Below, one piece after another: positions 1-15,136 of a stretch of 64,000 nucleotides of DNA; the first letter of the stretch is position 1; each line of letters opens with the position of its first letter. The translations under genes and the position numbers were made by a program. Where the stretch lies: the NCBI RefSeq assembly GCF_014646915.1, contig NZ_BMOE01000001.1:400568-464567 (forward strand), read 5' to 3'. Source of the stretch: Deinococcus aquiradiocola (GTDB taxonomy: Bacteria > Deinococcota > Deinococci > Deinococcales > Deinococcaceae). Below the pieces are notes generated by a model. That model was not told the DNA's origin, did not search any database, and worked only from the letters and a program-made list of their open reading frames with translations.

Positions 1-1311
1 CACGAGGCTCTGCTTGAGGTGCACCACCTCGTCGTGCGACACGGCCAGCATGAAGCGTTCCGTGTTGCGATACACGTCGAAAAACGTGATCTTGTGGTGG
101 TTGTACTTGCGGTAGATGGGGTCTTCCTCGAAGTACGCGAGCGTGTCGTTCATCCAGCCCATCGCCCACTTGTAGTCGAAGTCCAGGCCTTCAGGAGCGG
201 TCACGCCGGGGAAGTTCGTGCTCTCCTCGGCCACCATGATCGCGCCGGGCGCGCGGTGGTGCACCACGTCGTTCAGTCGCTTGAAGAACGCGATGGCTTC
301 CAGGTTCTCCTGCCCGCCGTAGATGTTCGGGATCCACTGCCCGTCCGGGCGGGAGAAGTTCAGGTACAGCATGGACGCGACGGCGTCCACCCGCAGCCCG
401 TCGATGTGGTAGTCCTCCAGCCACTTGAGGGCCGAGCCGATCAGGAACATCACGACCTCGTTGCGGCCGTAATCGAAGACGTACGTGTTCCAGTCCGGGT
501 GGAAGCCCTTGCGGGGGTCGGCGTACTCGTACAGCGCCTCGCCGTCCCAGCGCGCGAGGCCCACCTCGTCCGTCGGGAAGTGCCCCGGCACCCAGTCGAG
601 CAGCACGCCGATCCCGCGCGCGTGCAGGGTGTCCACCAGGAACTTGAAGTCCTCCGGCGTCCCGAAGCGCGCGCTGGGCGCGTAGTAGCCGGTCACCTGG
701 TAACCCCACGAGCCGTCGAAGGGGTGCTCCATCACGCCCATCAGTTCCACGTGCGTGTACCCGAGGTCCTGCACGTAGTCGGCGATGCGCGGCGCGAGGT
801 CGCGGTAGTTCATGAACCAGTTGTGCTCGTCGCGCATCCACGACCCGAGGTGCAGTTCGTACACGCTGATGGGTCGTTCGGGCCCCTGGTCGCGGCTGCC
901 CATCCAGGCGTCGTCCTGCCACGTGTACGGCTGGTCCTGCCACACGACGCTGGCGGTCTTGGGGCGCAGTTCGCTCGTCCGGGCGTACGGGTCGGCCTTC
1001 CAGGTGGTCTGGTTGTCGCGGCCCGTCACGGCGTACTTGTACGTCTGGCCGTGTCGAGCGCCCTGCACGAAGGCCGTCCAGAAGCCCCACCCGCCCTCGG
1101 CGTGCTGCATGGGGGTCTCGAAGGCGCTCCAGCCGTTGAAGTCTCCGACCACGGCGACGTGCTGCGCGTTGGGGGCCCACACGGTGAAGCGCACGCCGTC
1201 CACGCCGTCCTGCGTGACGACGTGCGCTCCGAGCAGCTGGTCGGGCCGCACCAGATCGGCGTTGTTCAGTTTGGCCAGGTATTCGCCCGACAGCGGTAAG
1301 GTGAACGTCAT
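1..1311 (-). CDS. glgB: 1,4-alpha-glucan branching enzyme GlgB (3' part beyond window)
   Basis: Transfers alpha-1,4-glucan segments to alpha-1,6 branch points during cytoplasmic glycogen synthesis. The visible 437 codons carry an N-terminal CBM48-like region (residues about 20-120, 'VWAPNAQHVAVVGDFNGW') followed by a GH13 barrel with ELHLGSW, the nucleophile Asp309 in GLRVDAVAS, the acid/base Glu362 in MVAEEST, and SHDEVVHLK at the window edge. The C-terminal part lies outside the window. The ATG start is supported by a -10 box TAAGCT at 1318-1323, six bases upstream, with no Shine-Dalgarno sequence, so the mRNA is probably leaderless. The family identity is clear. Confidence 0.96.
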   Translation of the reverse strand, partial: MTFTLPLSGEYLAKLNNADLVRPDQLLGAHVVTQDGVDGVRFTVWAPNAQHVAVVGDFNGWSAFETPMQHAEGGWGFWTAFVQGARHGQTYKYAVTGRDNQTTWKADPYARTSELRPKTASVVWQDQPYTWQDDAWMGSRDQGPERPISVYELHLGSWMRDEHNWFMNYRDLAPRIADYVQDLGYTHVELMGVMEHPFDGSWGYQVTGYYAPSARFGTPEDFKFLVDTLHARGIGVLLDWVPGHFPTDEVGLARWDGEALYEYADPRKGFHPDWNTYVFDYGRNEVVMFLIGSALKWLEDYHIDGLRVDAVASMLYLNFSRPDGQWIPNIYGGQENLEAIAFFKRLNDVVHHRAPGAIMVAEESTNFPGVTAPEGLDFDYKWAMGWMNDTLAYFEEDPIYRKYNHHKITFFDVYRNTERFMLAVSHDEVVHLKQSLV

Positions 1312-1383
1312 GGACCCAGCTTAGAGGAAGGGTACGGGCCTACCGCGCAAGTCCGAAGGTTTGCGGAAGGTGGCGACCCGCGT

Positions 1384-2036
1384 TCAGGCGGGCTGAACCG
1401 CGCCGAGCACCTGCTCGCGGAAGCGGCGCAGGACGGCCATGCCCACCTCGCCGCTCTTTTCCGGGTGGAACTGCGTGGCGTGGACGTTGCCCTGACTGAT
1501 CACCGACCAGAACGGCACGCCGTACTCGGTGATGGCGCCCGCCTCGACGTCCACCGTGATCGGCACGTAGTAGCTGTGCACGAAGTACGCGTACGCCGGG
1601 CAGAACAGGTTGCGGAGCAGCGCGGAGTCCCCGACCTTGTCGACGCTGTTCCAGCCCATGTGCGGGACCTTCTGCGCGCCGGGCGCGGGCGTGAAGCGCA
1701 GCACCTGGCCGGGGATCAGGCCGAGGCCCTGCACGCCGGGCGCTTCCTCGGACCCGTCGAGGAGCATCTGCATGCCGACGCAGATCCCGAAGACCGGTTC
1801 GCCCGACGCGGCTGCCGCGAGGATCGGGGCGCGGAAGCCGCTCGCGTCGAAGGCCTCCATCACCTGCCGGAAGTGCCCCTGGCCCGGCACGACGAAGCCG
1901 CGCGTGCCGCCCAGCTCGTGCGGGCTGGACACGACGCGCGTGTCGATGCCGGCCCGCACGAGCGCCTTGTGGCAGCTGTGCACGTTGCCGCCGCCGTAAT
2001 CGAGGAGCGCGACGGGCAGCGGACCGTCCTGCGGCG

Positions 2037-2040
<4 letters not shown>
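1384..2040 (-). CDS. hisH: Imidazole glycerol phosphate synthase glutaminase subunit HisH
   Basis: Class I glutamine amidotransferase that hydrolyses glutamine and feeds ammonia to HisF in histidine biosynthesis. The 218-residue protein has the nucleophile Cys87 in FGICVGMQ and the His192/Glu194 pair in FHPEK, so the catalytic triad is intact. The GTG start overlaps the hisB stop codon by four bases (GTGA), indicating translational coupling with hisB, which lies immediately upstream in the same operon. HisF is not in this window. Confidence 0.96.
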
Positions 2041-2633
<593 letters not shown>

Positions 2634-2783
2634 CGCCGGGCAGTGTAGCCCATCCCCGGCGGCCCTTCTGGGAGGTGGTCTGCATTGCCCCGCCCGATTC
2701 CGCCCCCCAGGTCGCGCGGCCCGTGAAGGCCGCGTCTGCCCCCCCCGCCTGGGGGAGCGCCGGGAGAGGCTGTAAAGAAGCTC

Positions 2784-2821
2784 ATGGCGGAACGCCCGCC
2801 GCATGCCCGAAAGTGCGGGCG

Positions 2822-2825
<4 letters not shown>
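2784..2825 (+). CDS. Putative 13-codon leader ORF before the BMP protein gene
   Basis: Starts at an ATG preceded by TAAAGA (2773-2778) and encodes MAERPPHARKCGR. Its TGA stop overlaps the ATG of the following binding-protein gene (ATGA). The region just before the main start can also form a small GCCCG/CGGGC hairpin (2805-2820). The -10 match here is weaker than for the other leader ORFs in this window, so chance is possible. Too short for domain recognition; any role would be in translational coupling rather than through the peptide. Confidence 0.3.
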
Positions 2826-3943
<1,118 letters not shown>

Positions 3944-3971
3944 GTCCCGCGTTCCGGGCCGCGCGGCCGGA

Positions 3972-5369
3972 TCACGCTCCGGGGTGTGGGGGGGGGCGGC
4001 CCGTCTGTCCTTCCCGCACGGCCTTCCCGAGGCGTCCGGCGGCGACGAGCAGCACGTCCCAGACGCTCGAGAAGGGTGGGGCGTAGGCGAGGTCCATCTC
4101 GGCGAGGTCGTGCACCCGGCCGCGTGAGTGCAGCAGGGCCGCGATGACGTCGACGCGTTTCACGGCGTCGCCGACGCCCACGAACTGGGCGCCGAGCAGG
4201 CGGCCCGACCCGCGCTCGGCGGTGAGGCGCACGTGCAGGTCGTGTGCGTCCCGCATGTACCCGGCGTGGTCGCGGCTGCTGAGGTCCACGCTCACCGCGT
4301 CCAGCCCGGCGGCGTCCGCCTCGTCCTGCGTGAGGCCGGTGCGGGCCACGCTGCGGTCGAACACCCGGAAGATGGCCGTGCCGACCACGCCGGGAAAGCG
4401 GGCGTCCCCGCCGACCATGTTGACGCCCGCGACGCGGCCCATGCGGTTCGCGGCGAGGCCGAGCGGGAGGTGTACGCGGCGGCGCGTGACTCGGTGAGTG
4501 ACCTCGCACACGTCCCCGGCTGCCCAGATGCCGTCCACGTTCGTGCGCTGGCGGGCGTCCACGCTCACGGCGCCGCTGCGGCCCAGGCGCACGCCGGCCG
4601 CGCGGGCGAGGTCGGTGCTGGGCCGCACGCCGACCGCCACAATCACGAGGTCGGCGCTCACCGGGCCGTCCTGCGTCTCGACGCCCGTCACCCGTCCGGC
4701 GCGCGTGTGGAGGCCCCGGACCTGCGTGCCGGTGCGGAGGTCGACGCCCGCGTCCCGGAGGGTCTGGCCGACGAGGTCGCGGTACGCGGGGTCGAGGGCG
4801 CGGCCTGCGACCTGCCCGGCGTGTTCGAGGAGCGTGACGTGCAGGCCGCGCCGCGTGAGGCTCTCGGCGACCTCCAGGCCGATGTAGCCGCCGCCGACGA
4901 TGACGGCGCGCCGCGCGCCGCGCTGCAGGTCGGCCTCAATGGCCTGACCGTCGGGAATGTCGCGCAGGACGTGCACGCCCGCCACGTCCCTGGCGGCCCA
5001 GTCGGGGCGTGCGGCGTGCACGCCGGTCGCGAGGAGCAGCTGGTCGTACGGTTCGGTGCGGGTACGGCCGGTGTCGCGGTCGTGGACGCGGACGGTGCGG
5101 GCGGCGGCGTCCACGCCGGTCACGTCGTGGCGCAGGTGGACGTCGATGCCCTGGTCCTGCATCTGTTCGGGGGTGCGGGCGACGAGGACGCCGAAGTCTC
5201 CGGGGTCGCCGCGCGTGTCGCGGGAGAGGACGTAGGGGAGGCCGCAGGCGCCGTAGCTGATCCAGTCGCTGCGTTCGAGGACGGTGATCCGGGCGTGCGG
5301 GTCGTGTCTTCTGGCGCGGCTGGCCGCGCTCATGCCTGCGGCGACGCCGCCCACCACGAGGATTCGCAT
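3972..5369 (-). CDS. FAD-dependent pyridine nucleotide-disulfide oxidoreductase (CoA-disulfide reductase / NADH oxidase-like)
   Basis: Cytoplasmic flavoprotein of the single-cysteine disulfide reductase group. The N-terminus has the FAD dinucleotide motif VGGVAAGMSAASRAR; the redox-active Cys42 lies in SYGACGLPYV, the context typical of CoA-disulfide reductases and NADH oxidases. An NAD(P)H Rossmann motif VIVGGGYIGLEVAE lies near residue 155, the second FAD motif DGIWAAGD near 275, and a dimerisation domain follows to residue 465. The sequence cannot decide between CoA disulfide, O2 or polysulfide as acceptor. The ATG is preceded by TAGCCT five bases upstream (leaderless). It converges on the BMP gene with a 28-bp gap. 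Confidence 0.9.
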   Translation of the reverse strand: MRILVVGGVAAGMSAASRARRHDPHARITVLERSDWISYGACGLPYVLSRDTRGDPGDFGVLVARTPEQMQDQGIDVHLRHDVTGVDAAARTVRVHDRDTGRTRTEPYDQLLLATGVHAARPDWAARDVAGVHVLRDIPDGQAIEADLQRGARRAVIVGGGYIGLEVAESLTRRGLHVTLLEHAGQVAGRALDPAYRDLVGQTLRDAGVDLRTGTQVRGLHTRAGRVTGVETQDGPVSADLVIVAVGVRPSTDLARAAGVRLGRSGAVSVDARQRTNVDGIWAAGDVCEVTHRVTRRRVHLPLGLAANRMGRVAGVNMVGGDARFPGVVGTAIFRVFDRSVARTGLTQDEADAAGLDAVSVDLSSRDHAGYMRDAHDLHVRLTAERGSGRLLGAQFVGVGDAVKRVDVIAALLHSRGRVHDLAEMDLAYAPPFSSVWDVLLVAAGRLGKAVREGQTGRPPPHPGA

Positions 5370-5427
5370 GCCTCAGGCTAGCGCGGCGGGGGCGGTACGC
5401 CTGATGGCTTATTTTTCCCGGCTGTTA

Positions 5428-5462
5428 TTGCGCCGCTGATTTTTACCGGGTAAAATACCGAC
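5428..5462 (+). promoter_or_regulatory. Promoter with overlapping perfect palindrome before the DUF2239 gene
   Basis: A -35 element TTGCGC (5428-5433), a 17-bp spacer and a -10 element TAAAAT (5451-5456) place transcription start at or next to the ATG at 5463. A perfect palindrome with 7-bp arms (TTTTACC G GGTAAAA, 5441-5455) spans the spacer and the -10 box. A protein bound there would block the polymerase, so it reads as a repressor operator. No regulator gene is adjacent. Confidence 0.65.
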
Positions 5463-6029
5463 ATGAACGCACCCACCTACACGGCCTTCGCCGACCACGA
5501 CCGCCTCCGCACCGGCACCCTGCAGGACGCCCTGAGCGCCGCCTGGGAGCACGCCCAGCGGCGCCCGCACGCCAGCATCGTCATCTTCGACGACGCGACC
5601 GGCCAGCACCGCGACCACGACCTGGGCGGCACCCTGCAGGCCACCCTGGACCGCGCCCGGCCCGAACCCGCCACCACCCCCGGCCCCGGCCGCCCGAAAC
5701 TGGGCGTGGTGTCGCGCGAGGTGTCGCTCCTCCCGCGCCACTGGGCGTGGCTGGAACAGGGACGCGGCGGGGCGTCCGCCACCCTGCGCCGATTGATCGA
5801 CGAGGCGCGCCGTGCCGACCCGGAAGGCGAACGCCGCCGCCAGACCACCGAGGCCGCCGGACGCTTCATGACCGTCCTCGCCGGTCACCTGCCCGGCTAC
5901 GAGGAAGCGTCCCGCGCCCTGTACGCGGGCGACACGGACCGGCTGTACGCTCAGATCCGCGACTGGCCGGACAGCGTGCAGGCGCACCTGCTGTACCTGC
6001 TCGACCCGCCCTTCCAGCTGCAGGGCTGA
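5463..6029 (+). CDS. DUF2239 family protein
   Basis: A 188-residue soluble protein of unknown function. The C-terminal two thirds match what I recall of DUF2239: GRPKLGVVSREVSLLPRHWAWL followed by GGASATLRRLIDEARR and a helical tail ending in YLLDPPFQLQG. The order of the central motifs suggests a small, possibly nucleic-acid-associated helical domain, but no catalytic residues are evident. The start is fixed by the promoter six bases upstream, implying a leaderless mRNA. The palindrome over the promoter makes this one of the few genes in the window with a visible operator. Confidence 0.8.
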   Translation: MNAPTYTAFADHDRLRTGTLQDALSAAWEHAQRRPHASIVIFDDATGQHRDHDLGGTLQATLDRARPEPATTPGPGRPKLGVVSREVSLLPRHWAWLEQGRGGASATLRRLIDEARRADPEGERRRQTTEAAGRFMTVLAGHLPGYEEASRALYAGDTDRLYAQIRDWPDSVQAHLLYLLDPPFQLQG

Positions 6030-6096
6030 CCGGCGTCCGGGGCGGGCGTCAGCCACACCACGTTACGTCCGGGGCGTAGCGCGCTAGACTGCCCGC

Positions 6097-8244
6097 GTGA
6101 CCGCCGCTCCAGCCCCCGCCGCCCTGCACGTCCTCAAGACGGTGTTCGGCTACGACCAGTTCCGCGCGCCGCAGGACCAGATCGTCCAGCACATCACCGG
6201 CGGCGGCAGCGCCCTCGTGCTCATGCCCACCGGCGGCGGCAAGAGCCTGTGCTACCAGATCCCGTCCCTGCTGCGCCCCGGCGTCGGCGTGGTCGTCAGC
6301 CCCCTGATCGCCCTCATGAAGGACCAGGTGGACGCCCTGCGCGAGAACGGCGTCCGCGCCGAGTACCTCAACAGCTCCCTGACCGGCCCCGAGGCCCGCG
6401 AGGTCGAACGCGCCCTGGAACGCGGCGACCTCGACCTGCTGTACGTCGCGCCGGAACGCCTGCTGCAGCCGTACATGCTGGACCTGCTGGACCGTTCGCC
6501 CGTCGCGCTGTTCGCGGTGGACGAGGCGCACTGCGTCTCCCAGTGGGGCCATGACTTCCGCCCCGAGTACCAGGGTCTCGGCGTGCTCGCGAGGCGCTAC
6601 CCCGGCATTCCGCGCGTGGCGCTCACCGCGACCGCCGACGACCGCACCCGCGCCGACATCCTGCAGGTCCTCGAACTGGAAGGCGAACGGCAGTTCCTGA
6701 GCTCCTTCGACCGCCCGAACATCGAGTACCGCGTCGCCCACAAGCTCGGCCCGAAACAGCAGCTGCTGGACTTCATCCGTGCCGAGCACCAGGGGGACGC
6801 GGGCATCGTGTACTGCCTGTCGCGCCGCTCGGTGGAGGAGACGGCCCGCTGGCTGGTCGCGCAGGGCGTGCAGGCCGTCCCGTACCACGCGGGCCTTAGC
6901 GTGCGCGAACGCGACGACGCGCAGACCCGCTTCATCCGCGAGGAGGGCCTGATCGTCGTGGCGACCGTCGCCTTCGGCATGGGCATCGACAAGCCGAACG
7001 TGCGCTTCGTGGCGCACCTCGACCTGCCCAAGAGCATGGAAGGCTACTACCAGGAGACGGGCCGCGCCGGACGCGACGGGCTGCCCAGCACCGCCTGGAT
7101 GGTGTACGGCCTCGCGGACGTGGTCAACATGCGCCGCATGCTCGCGCAGAGCGCCGCGCCGGAACACGTGCGCCGCGTGGAGTCGCAGAAGCTCGACGCG
7201 CTCCTCGCGTACTGCGAGACGGCCCGCTGCCGCCGCCAGACGCTCCTCGCGTACTTCGGGGAGGTGTACGACCACCCCTGCGGGCACTGCGACACCTGCC
7301 AGAACCCGCCGGACAGCTGGGACGCGACACGCGCCGCGCAGATGGCGCTGTCCGCCGCGATCCGTACCGGCAACCGCTTCGGGGCCGGGCACCTGATCGA
7401 CGTGCTGCACGGCAACGAGACGGACCGCGTCCGTAACCTCGGGCATCACGCGCTCCCGACCTTCGGGGTGGGCCGCGACGTCACGGACCGGCAGTGGCGC
7501 GGCGTGCTGCGGCAGCTCGCGGCACTCGGGTACCTCACGACGGACGCCGAGGGGCACGGGTCGCTGATCGCCACGCCGCAGTCCCGCGCGCTCCTGAAGG
7601 GCGAGCAGACGCTGCACCTGCGGACCGAGCCGGAACCGCGCGAGGAACGGCAGGCGCGGCAGCGTCGCGGCAGGGGGACCGCGCAGGCGTACCCGCACGA
7701 CCCGATGTTCGAGGCGCTGCGCGAACTGCGCCTGAAGCTGTCGCGCGAGCAGGGCGTGCCGCCGTACGTGATCTTTCACGACGCGACGCTGCGCGCCATG
7801 GCCGAGGAACGCCCCCGCACGCTGGGCGCGCTGGGCGAGATCAGCGGGGTGGGCGCCAGGAAGCGCGAGAGTTACGGCGAGGCGTTCCTGGCCGTCCTGA
7901 ACGGCGAGACGCCCGCGCCCGTCCCGGCGGCGGAGCGGGGCGCGGCGGGCAACGCGGCGGTGCTGGGTGTCCTGAAGGGCCAGCAGGCCCTCCCGGACCC
8001 GGCCCCCACGCCGGACAGCGTGCCGGACCCTGACCTGCTGGAGCGTCTGAGGGCGTGGCGTCTGGAGGTGTCGCGCGAGATGGAGCGCCCGGCCTTCACG
8101 GTCATGACGAACGCGTCGCTGGAGGCGGTGGCGACCCTGCGCCCCACGACGGAAGCGGCCCTGCTGGCGGTGCCCGGCATGGGGCCGAAGCGGGTGGAGG
8201 CGTACGGGGCGGACCTGCTGCGCGTGGTGCGCGGCGAGCGCTGA
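6097..8244 (+). CDS. recQ: ATP-dependent DNA helicase RecQ
   Basis: 3'-5' DNA helicase acting in recombinational repair. The 715-residue protein has Walker A MPTGGGKS (Lys49), DEAH at 142-145, helicase motif V/VI region [17 protein letters not shown] and [10 protein letters not shown], a zinc-binding cysteine cluster (CETARC...CGHCDTC, about 373-408), a winged helix, and two HRDC domains near residues 535-605 and 645-712. Deinococcus radiodurans RecQ is known for three HRDC copies, so this protein appears to carry one fewer. GTG start preceded six bases upstream by TAGACT (6085-6090), so probably leaderless. Confidence 0.97.
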   Translation: MTAAPAPAALHVLKTVFGYDQFRAPQDQIVQHITGGGSALVLMPTGGGKSLCYQIPSLLRPGVGVVVSPLIALMKDQVDALRENGVRAEYLNSSLTGPEAREVERALERGDLDLLYVAPERLLQPYMLDLLDRSPVALFAVDEAHCVSQWGHDFRPEYQGLGVLARRYPGIPRVALTATADDRTRADILQVLELEGERQFLSSFDRPNIEYRVAHKLGPKQQLLDFIRAEHQGDAGIVYCLSRRSVEETARWLVAQGVQAVPYHAGLSVRERDDAQTRFIREEGLIVVATVAFGMGIDKPNVRFVAHLDLPKSMEGYYQETGRAGRDGLPSTAWMVYGLADVVNMRRMLAQSAAPEHVRRVESQKLDALLAYCETARCRRQTLLAYFGEVYDHPCGHCDTCQNPPDSWDATRAAQMALSAAIRTGNRFGAGHLIDVLHGNETDRVRNLGHHALPTFGVGRDVTDRQWRGVLRQLAALGYLTTDAEGHGSLIATPQSRALLKGEQTLHLRTEPEPREERQARQRRGRGTAQAYPHDPMFEALRELRLKLSREQGVPPYVIFHDATLRAMAEERPRTLGALGEISGVGARKRESYGEAFLAVLNGETPAPVPAAERGAAGNAAVLGVLKGQQALPDPAPTPDSVPDPDLLERLRAWRLEVSREMERPAFTVMTNASLEAVATLRPTTEAALLAVPGMGPKRVEAYGADLLRVVRGER

Positions 8245-8295
8245 CGGCCTGTCCAGGCCGGAATCGGTGACGGGTCGACCGGGTGCCTTATCCGG

Positions 8296-8307
8296 TATTT
8301 TATACAA
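8296..8307 (+). repeat. AT-only 12-mer TATTTTATACAA, copy 1
   Basis: In the gap between recQ and the response-regulator gene, extended to GGTATTTTATACAA (8294-8307) and followed nine bases later by GTACAG. The same 14-mer occurs in the opposite orientation at 63717-63730, and the 12-mer occurs inside potD at 54226-54237. An AT-only run of this length is very rare in sequence of this GC content. Confidence 0.6.
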
Positions 8308-8383
8308 AGGACCGTTGTACAGCACTCCCACCCCTATGCGACCTGCCCCGCCACCCCCACGCCCGGCACGCTACACTCCCGTC

Positions 8384-9055
8384 ATGTATCAGGAAGGCCA
8401 GCCCATCCGTCTGCTGCTCGTCGACGACCACCCTGTCGTCCGCAAGGGAACCCGTGACCTGCTGGACTCCGAACCGGACTTTCAGGTGGTGGGGGAGGCC
8501 TCGAACGGCGAGGAGGCCATCGCGGGCGCGCGGGACCTGTCGCCGGACGTGATCCTGATGGACGTCAGCATGCCCGGCATGAACGGCATCGAGGCGACGC
8601 GCCGCATCAAGGCGAACCGTCCGCAGCAGAACATCCTCGTCCTCACGAGCTACGACGACGACGCCTACGTGTTCGCGCTGCTGGAGGCGGGCGCGGCCGG
8701 GTACCTCCTCAAGAACGCGTCGGAGGACGAACTGCTCGGCGCGGTGCGGGCCGTCGCGGCGGGCGAGAGCGCCCTGCACCCCAGCGTGGCCCGCAAGGTG
8801 CTGGAGCGCTTCAGCGCGGGCGCGACGAGCACCGCCGCGCCGCTCGACACGCTCAGCCCGCGCGAGCTGGAGGTGCTGCGCATCGCGGCGACAGGCCGCA
8901 CCAACAAGGAGATCGCGCGTGACCTCGACATCTCTCCGAGGACGGTGCAGGTGCACCTCGCGAACATCTTCTCGAAGATGGACGTGGGGAGCCGTACGGA
9001 GGCCGTGCTGATCGGCATCAAGCGCGGCTGGGTGAACCTCGCCGATACCGAGTAA
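8384..9055 (+). CDS. NarL/FixJ-type response regulator
   Basis: Two-component transcription factor: receiver domain (residues about 8-125) with the acidic pair Asp14-Asp15, phosphoacceptor Asp60 in LMDVSMPG and the Thr/Lys switch region ([17 protein letters not shown]), then a LuxR-type helix-turn-helix (about 155-218: [22 protein letters not shown]). 223 residues is typical. The chosen ATG lies six bases after TACACT (8372-8377), so the mRNA is probably leaderless; the longer in-frame ORF starts upstream of this promoter. Three bases separate its stop from the histidine kinase gene, its obvious partner. Confidence 0.95.
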   Translation: MYQEGQPIRLLLVDDHPVVRKGTRDLLDSEPDFQVVGEASNGEEAIAGARDLSPDVILMDVSMPGMNGIEATRRIKANRPQQNILVLTSYDDDAYVFALLEAGAAGYLLKNASEDELLGAVRAVAAGESALHPSVARKVLERFSAGATSTAAPLDTLSPRELEVLRIAATGRTNKEIARDLDISPRTVQVHLANIFSKMDVGSRTEAVLIGIKRGWVNLADTE

Positions 9056-9058
9056 CCC

Positions 9059-11957
<2,899 letters not shown>

Positions 11958-11974
<17 letters not shown>

Positions 11975-12776
11975 CCTGAGCCTCCGCCCACAGGTTCGCC
12001 ATGTCTGCGGGGAGCGGCACTTCGGCCTGCACGGTCGCGCCCGACCACGGGAACGCGACGCGCCACGCGTGCAGGGCCTGCCGCGTCAGGATGAGACGCT
12101 CGCTCTGCCGGGCGGTGATGGTGCCGTCCACGAAGTCCACGAAGGCCTGCGGGTCGCGGCCGTAGATCTTGTCGCCCACCATCGGGAGGTGCAGGTGGCT
12201 GAGGTGCGCGCGGATCTGGTGCAGCCGCCCGCTGCGCGGCGTGGCCTCTACCAGCGTCAGCGGGCCGTGTACGGGGTGCTCGCGCGTCTCCAGGCGGCGG
12301 AAGTCCGTGCGGGCGCTGCGGCCGTCCAGGGTGACGCCCTGCCGGATCTGCACGGCGTTGTCGCCACTGACGCCCACGAAGCCGAGCGGCGCGTCGAGGG
12401 TGGTTTCGTCCCAGTCGGGGTGGCCGTGCACGAGGCACAGGTACGTCTTGGTGACGCGGTGCGCCTTGAACAGGAAGAAGAACTCGCGGGCGCTGGCCGT
12501 GTCGCGGCTGAGGAGCTGCGCGCCGCTCGTCTCACGGTCCAGGCGGTGCGGCGGCGCGAGCAGCGGTTCGTCCAGGTCGTGCTGCAGGTATTCCAGGACG
12601 CTCGGCACGTCGTGGCGGCCGCGCGTGTGGTGCGTGAGCCACATGGGGGGCTTGTTCACGAGGTAGAAGTCCGGGTGTTCCAGCACGATGCGGGGCCGTG
12701 GCGCGCCCGGCGGGACGTGCACCTGCGGCCACGTCTCCCGGGCGGGCGCGGGGCGTGCCGTGGGCGTGAGCGTCAA
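11958..12776 (-). CDS. RluA-family RNA pseudouridine synthase
   Basis: Isomerises uridine to pseudouridine in rRNA or tRNA. The catalytic motif is [16 protein letters not shown] with its conserved Asp; [23 protein letters not shown] follows in the C-terminal half. There is no S4 domain. The proposed TTG start overlaps the YceI stop codon by four bases (TTGA), giving 272 residues; a GTG about 18 codons downstream is the alternative. The target site cannot be assigned between RluA, RluC, RluD and TruC types from what is visible. Confidence 0.88.
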
Positions 12777-13330
12777 GGTTTCGGGATGAGCGCGAAGGAC
12801 GCGAGGATGCTGATGCTGTCGGCCCCGCCGAAGTAGTCCACGCCGTAGTCGTGCGGGTTGAACTTGAACTGCGTGGCGACGTTCACCGCGCCGCCCTGCA
12901 GCGTGAGCTTGAGCGGCACGGTGACGTTGCGGGTCACGCCGCGCACGCTCAGGGTTCCGGTGGCGGTCGTGACGAGCGTCTGGCCGGGCGTGAGGGTGGT
13001 GTCGGTGTTGACGGTGCCGAGCGTGAACACGGCGTTCGGGTAGCGGTCCGTTCCGAGCGCGCCGCGCATGTGTTCCTCCTGAAGGCCGTTCCCGGTCTTC
13101 AGGGCGCCGAGCGGCACGGTGACGGTCGCGCGGGCCGCGCCGAGCATGTCCGGCTCGAAGGTCGCGTCGGCGCGCACGTCGCCGCTGCTGCCGTGCACGG
13201 GGAACACGGTCACGCGGTAGTCGAAGCTGACGGTGCCGGTGGTGGCGCCGTACGTGCCCGCGAGGGCCGCGCCGCTCAGGCCGAGCAGGGAGGTCAGGAG
13301 AATGGGGTGGGGGGAGCGGCGCGCGTTCAC
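12773..13330 (-). CDS. YceI-family periplasmic lipid-binding-like protein
   Basis: Secreted lipocalin-like beta-barrel of the YceI family, whose members bind isoprenoid lipids. A signal peptide ([20 protein letters not shown]) precedes an about 160-residue barrel with [42 protein letters not shown] and a C-terminal strand ending FALIPKP. The GTG at 13330 is six bases after a CACACT box, which argues for it over the GTG at 13336. It shares a transcript with the pseudouridine synthase downstream through a 4-base overlap; the two functions are not obviously related. Confidence 0.88.
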   Translation of the reverse strand: MNARRSPHPILLTSLLGLSGAALAGTYGATTGTVSFDYRVTVFPVHGSSGDVRADATFEPDMLGAARATVTVPLGALKTGNGLQEEHMRGALGTDRYPNAVFTLGTVNTDTTLTPGQTLVTTATGTLSVRGVTRNVTVPLKLTLQGGAVNVATQFKFNPHDYGVDYFGGADSISILASFALIPKP

Positions 13331-13388
13331 CTGCACAGTGTGACGCGTCCGGGCCGGGACGTGTGTGCCCCTGGTGGCAGCAGGTAGC

Positions 13389-13431
13389 GATAAGTTTCAC
13401 GACCTAGACTTATCGTGAAACTATTCACATA
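13389..13431 (+). repeat. Six-copy dyad element, copy A
   Basis: Arms GTTTCACGA and TCGTGAAAC separated by 10 bp, followed by a third half-site TATTCACATA. Lies between the divergent YceI and aspartokinase genes. A further TTCACATA follows a few bases later, giving this copy four half-sites. Confidence 0.8.
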
Positions 13432-13508
13432 ATTATTCACATATTGTCGTGCCTTCCGCCCTTAGACAGCCTGCCCCCGCCGCCCCGCACACCCGTTACC
13501 ATGACCGC

Positions 13509-14954
<1,446 letters not shown>

Positions 14955-14964
14955 GGCGCACACG

Positions 14965-14999
14965 GTGAGGCGGCCCCTGGAGCATCGGGGCCGCCTCAC
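14965..14999 (+). terminator. Stem-loop after aspartate kinase
   Basis: Perfect 13-bp arms GTGAGGCGGCCCC / GGGGCCGCCTCAC with a 9-base loop, starting 10 bases after the stop codon. No strong T-tract follows. Confidence 0.75.
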
Positions 15000-15014
15000 C
15001 CACTGAAGGCCAGC

Positions 15015-15057
15015 GATAAGTTTCACGAGTCGGATTTATCGTGAAACTCTTCACTTA
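15015..15057 (+). repeat. Six-copy dyad element, copy B
   Basis: GATAAGTTTCACGA, 10-bp spacer ending GGATTTA, TCGTGAAAC, then TCTTCACTTA. Located between the aspartokinase terminator and the leader ORF of the spermidine-synthase-like gene, about 20 bp upstream of that promoter's -10 box. Confidence 0.82.
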
Positions 15058-15088
15058 CTGGCTACCTGCCATCCGCTACACTCCACCC

Positions 15089-15136
15089 ATGATTTTTCCC
15101 GACCACGTCACCCCCACACCTCAGGGCGCCGAGTGA
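15089..15136 (+). CDS. Putative 15-codon leaderless leader ORF before the spermidine-synthase-like gene
   Basis: Starts with ATG exactly six bases after a TACACT -10 box (15077-15082), the same geometry as the leaderless genes around it, and encodes MIFPDHVTPTPQGAE. Its TGA overlaps the GTG of the main gene (GTGA). The main gene itself has no adjacent -10 box and no ribosome-binding site, so translation is best explained by termination-reinitiation from this short ORF. Confidence 0.55.
   Translation: MIFPDHVTPTPQGAE

Noticed and set aside
6030..6096. RDRM operator upstream of recQ
   Set aside because: The 67-bp gap contains only the TAGACT leaderless promoter; no TTATGT/ACATAA half-sites are present.
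13389..13431. Canonical ParB parS site
   Set aside because: The half-sites match parS, but they are separated by 10 bp in all copies and a third half-site is conserved, so none is a standard 16-bp parS.
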